DNA from: Nitrospirae bacterium CG1_02_44_142
GTDB taxonomy: Bacteria; Nitrospirota; Thermodesulfovibrionia; Thermodesulfovibrionales; UBA1546
Reading direction: 5' to 3'
Assembly: GCA_001871685.1 (NCBI GenBank)
Contig: MNVK01000034.1
Location: forward strand, 1 to 23,285
Length of the DNA: 23,285 bases
Shown here: positions 21,826 through 23,285 of the stretch, one piece after another
How positions within the stretch are numbered: the stretch's first letter is position 1
How the letters are laid out: every line of letters begins with the position of its first letter
Program-made: the position numbers and the translations under genes
Notes under the pieces: generated by a model
Databases searched by the model: none
What the model was told of the DNA's origin: nothing
The model's input: the letters and a program-made list of their open reading frames with translations, nothing else

Positions 21826-22773
21826 TTACTGATAACGCTTTAGAATATCTTCTTGCAGGAAAAAACCGTAATCTTTTGCACGGCCAACTTTGGTCATCTT
21901 TTTTGATTTGAGGTCGAAAAGATACCACGCAGTCAAAAATGAAAATGGCATGTCTTTAACATCGACGAGCAAAACATTGTCTGACCACGGATCAAGGTCT
22001 ACAACGGCGAATGGGCTTGGACTTGGCTTAGGGCGCGGTATGTTTATTTGTTCTTCTAACACAAACATTGAATCAGCCTTCTTCAGAATTTGACATATTA
22101 TCTCATGCTCCTCATAATCGCCGAGTCCTTTAAAGTTACGGACATTACGCGCAAAGAGATAAATCCTGTTGTCTCTGAAAAATATATTTTCCACCCTGAT
22201 ATTTGTACTATATAAAACCTTAGTAGGTTCATCGATACTTGAAATCTCTGTAAAATATTTAAGAGGGCCGGTTTGAACAGTCTCATTATTGATAACCTTT
22301 ACCCCAGAAGTATAGCCAATGAAATAAAATTTGCCACTTGGATCCACACCAAAATAACCAGATGGAACAATATCCCGAAAGTAGCCATTCTTGAAACGAA
22401 GACCTTTCTTAACATCATCCACCCATGCAACGAATTCACCCTGATCATTCAAATATCCACCTCCCGACGGAGGTAGAATTTTTTTAATCTCTCCACCTGC
22501 CGAGACGGATAATATTATGCTTCTTTTATCGGCTCTATAATAGTCATGAAGATAAAGAATCGTGCCCGTAGAATTTCTTGTTACCTCATCAAGACTTGCG
22601 TCAGAATAGCCTGCTTTTTTAACATAGTTAAGAAGATCATCATGTTTATATACAAAGAGGTGAGGCACGTCCGTATAGTAATGACCCATATTTTCTGCAC
22701 TACAGCTATTTAGGCAAAATAAATTTAGACTTAGAAGAACAAATACAAAATCAATACAAATTGATCTCACCAT
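21826..22773 (-). CDS. Putative exported protein, beta-propeller-like, behind an Rhs C-terminal fragment
   Basis: A 315-residue protein of no family I can name. ATG 22773 is preferred over a GTG at 22809: it lies 5 bases after the stop of the Rhs fragment and gives a clean signal sequence, MVRSICIDFVFVLLSLNLFC, followed by LNSCSAE. Cys24 could be lipidated, but LNSC is not an ideal lipobox, so plain Sec cleavage is also possible. The mature part is rich in beta-strand patterns and repeats themes such as GGYLNDQGEFVAWVDD, GYFGVDPSGKFYFIGY and NIFFRDNRIYLFAR, which suggest propeller blades. Its position directly behind an Rhs C-terminus is that of an immunity gene; that role is inference. Confidence 0.6.
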   Translation of the reverse strand: MVRSICIDFVFVLLSLNLFCLNSCSAENMGHYYTDVPHLFVYKHDDLLNYVKKAGYSDASLDEVTRNSTGTILYLHDYYRADKRSIILSVSAGGEIKKILPPSGGGYLNDQGEFVAWVDDVKKGLRFKNGYFRDIVPSGYFGVDPSGKFYFIGYTSGVKVINNETVQTGPLKYFTEISSIDEPTKVLYSTNIRVENIFFRDNRIYLFARNVRNFKGLGDYEEHEIICQILKKADSMFVLEEQINIPRPKPSPSPFAVVDLDPWSDNVLLVDVKDMPFSFLTAWYLFDLKSKKMTKVGRAKDYGFFLQEDILKRYQ

Positions 22774-22778
22774 TCCAA

Positions 22779-23069
22779 TTACCAGCTTCCACTTGCGCCA
22801 CGACCGCACGGATCACAGGGTTTACCTACTCTTCCCCCAGGAACACCAGGGTTTTTCAATTCAGCACCCTTTATGCAGTCATCCGCTGCTTCATGACAGT
22901 CATTTACTGGAGGGAACCAAATTCCCTTATTGGCAGTCTCTTTACAACACCGCATAATTTCATTTTCCTTACCGTCACTACCAGGCACTTTTCTACAGTG
23001 ACCGCCATCAAAGGGACCTTTATCGTTTGGCAAAAGAATTCTGGGGACACCATACTCAATTCTTCTCAT
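22779..23069 (-). pseudogene. Rhs-like C-terminal fragment, cysteine-rich
   Basis: The frame of 96 codons begins inside a transposon-end repeat (MRRIEYGVPRIL is repeat-encoded). Native sequence therefore starts near 23028 with PNDKGPFDGGHCRK and ends GRVGKPCDPCGRGASGSW. It has eight Cys, including CC and CDPC, and a Gly/Pro-rich tail. Cys-rich tails of this sort occur at the end of Rhs-type proteins, and another Rhs piece lies nearby, but the YD core itself is absent here, so the assignment is moderate. The upstream part of the gene has been lost or separated by the repeat copies at 23036-23129. Confidence 0.45.
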
Positions 23070-23129
23070 CTCCCTGGCAAAAGAATTCTGGGGACACCAT
23101 ACTCAATTCTTCTCATCTCCCCTCTTCCT
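23029..23129. repeat. Tandem transposon-end copies
   Basis: Two copies of the left-end sequence of the transposase element stand head to tail. A 47-base unit starting GGCAAAAGAATTCTGGGG occurs at 23029-23075 and restarts at 23076. The second copy matches 20594-20640 over 47 bases (23083-23129), so it includes the last codons of the transposase gene. No transposase is attached. Confidence 0.85.
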
Positions 23130-23183
23130 GATATAAAATGGGGAACAACGGTTCTAATTAATCTCATTTTCACCTTTTTAGTC

Positions 23184-23285
23184 CTACTTTGCCACAGCCA
23201 GATTCTTGCTGAATACAATCTTCCCGACATAACCCTCTCCTATGCTTTCCGTATGCTGGGAGTTTGTCTGAATTCTGATGCCTTT
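23184..23285 (-). CDS. Possible C-terminal end of a gene cut by the window edge
   Basis: A 33-codon open frame enters from the right edge on the minus strand and ends with TAG at 23184. It ends in VGKIVFSKNLAVAK. Composition is plausible for a protein, and its direction agrees with all neighbouring genes. The opposite strand of the same stretch is also open and encodes a signal-peptide-like run (LIFTFLVLLCHSQILAEYNL), but it lacks a start codon. I cannot decide between them from 100 bases. Confidence 0.25.
   Translation of the reverse strand, partial: KGIRIQTNSQHTESIGEGYVGKIVFSKNLAVAK

Noticed and set aside
23029..23129. Possible CRISPR array
   Set aside because: Only two adjacent copies, with no unique spacer pattern, and the sequence equals the end of the transposase element.

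Overview
The window is dominated by a complete division and cell wall (dcw) cluster, all on the minus strand, running from mraZ (about 19.8 kb) down to ftsZ (about 0.5 kb). The order is mraZ, rsmH, ftsL-like, ftsI, murE, murF, mraY, a D,D-carboxypeptidase, murD, ftsW, murG, murC, murB, ddl, ftsQ, ftsA, ftsZ. A DNPR-type (meso-diaminopimelate) MurE together with FtsQ, FtsL and FtsW suggests a Gram-negative-type bacterium. Protein style and repeat content would fit Nitrospirota or Desulfobacterota, but that placement is an impression and was not tested.

Nearly all dcw genes overlap or lie within 15 bases of each other, so they are probably one long transcript. It would start at a strong sigma70-like promoter (TTGACA-17-TATATT) just upstream of mraZ. 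Three GTGG boxes at exact 10-base spacing follow the promoter and are the likely MraZ operator. The transcript would end at a GC-rich hairpin followed by a T-run downstream of ftsZ. The products make UDP-MurNAc-pentapeptide (MurB to MurF, Ddl), lipid I and lipid II (MraY, MurG), polymerise and crosslink septal peptidoglycan (FtsW, FtsI), trim it (carboxypeptidase) and run the divisome (FtsZ, FtsA, FtsQ, FtsL). The carboxypeptidase between mraY and murD is an unusual passenger.

Downstream of ftsZ (1-450) is a separate pair of small overlapping genes, one of them cut by the window edge. They encode helical, charge-rich proteins of unknown function and have their own candidate promoter.

Upstream of mraZ (20-23.3 kb) is an accessory region: a hicBA toxin-antitoxin pair, a 749-base REP-associated (Y1) transposase element with perfect 20-base inverted ends, further solo or duplicated copies of those ends, two Rhs gene fragments, and a putative exported beta-propeller-like protein directly behind the Rhs C-terminal fragment.

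The most unusual property of the window is the density of small repeats invading essential genes and their junctions. Three kinds recur: tandem 7-mer or 8-mer arrays, a double-stem palindrome translated as PPxPPLxKGG, and short palindromes of the TCCGCC/GGCGGA and TCCCGA/TCGGGA types. They add peptides to MurD, MurE, MurC, Ddl and FtsA, supply most of the carboxypeptidase signal peptide, and provide stop codons or Shine-Dalgarno sequences at several junctions.
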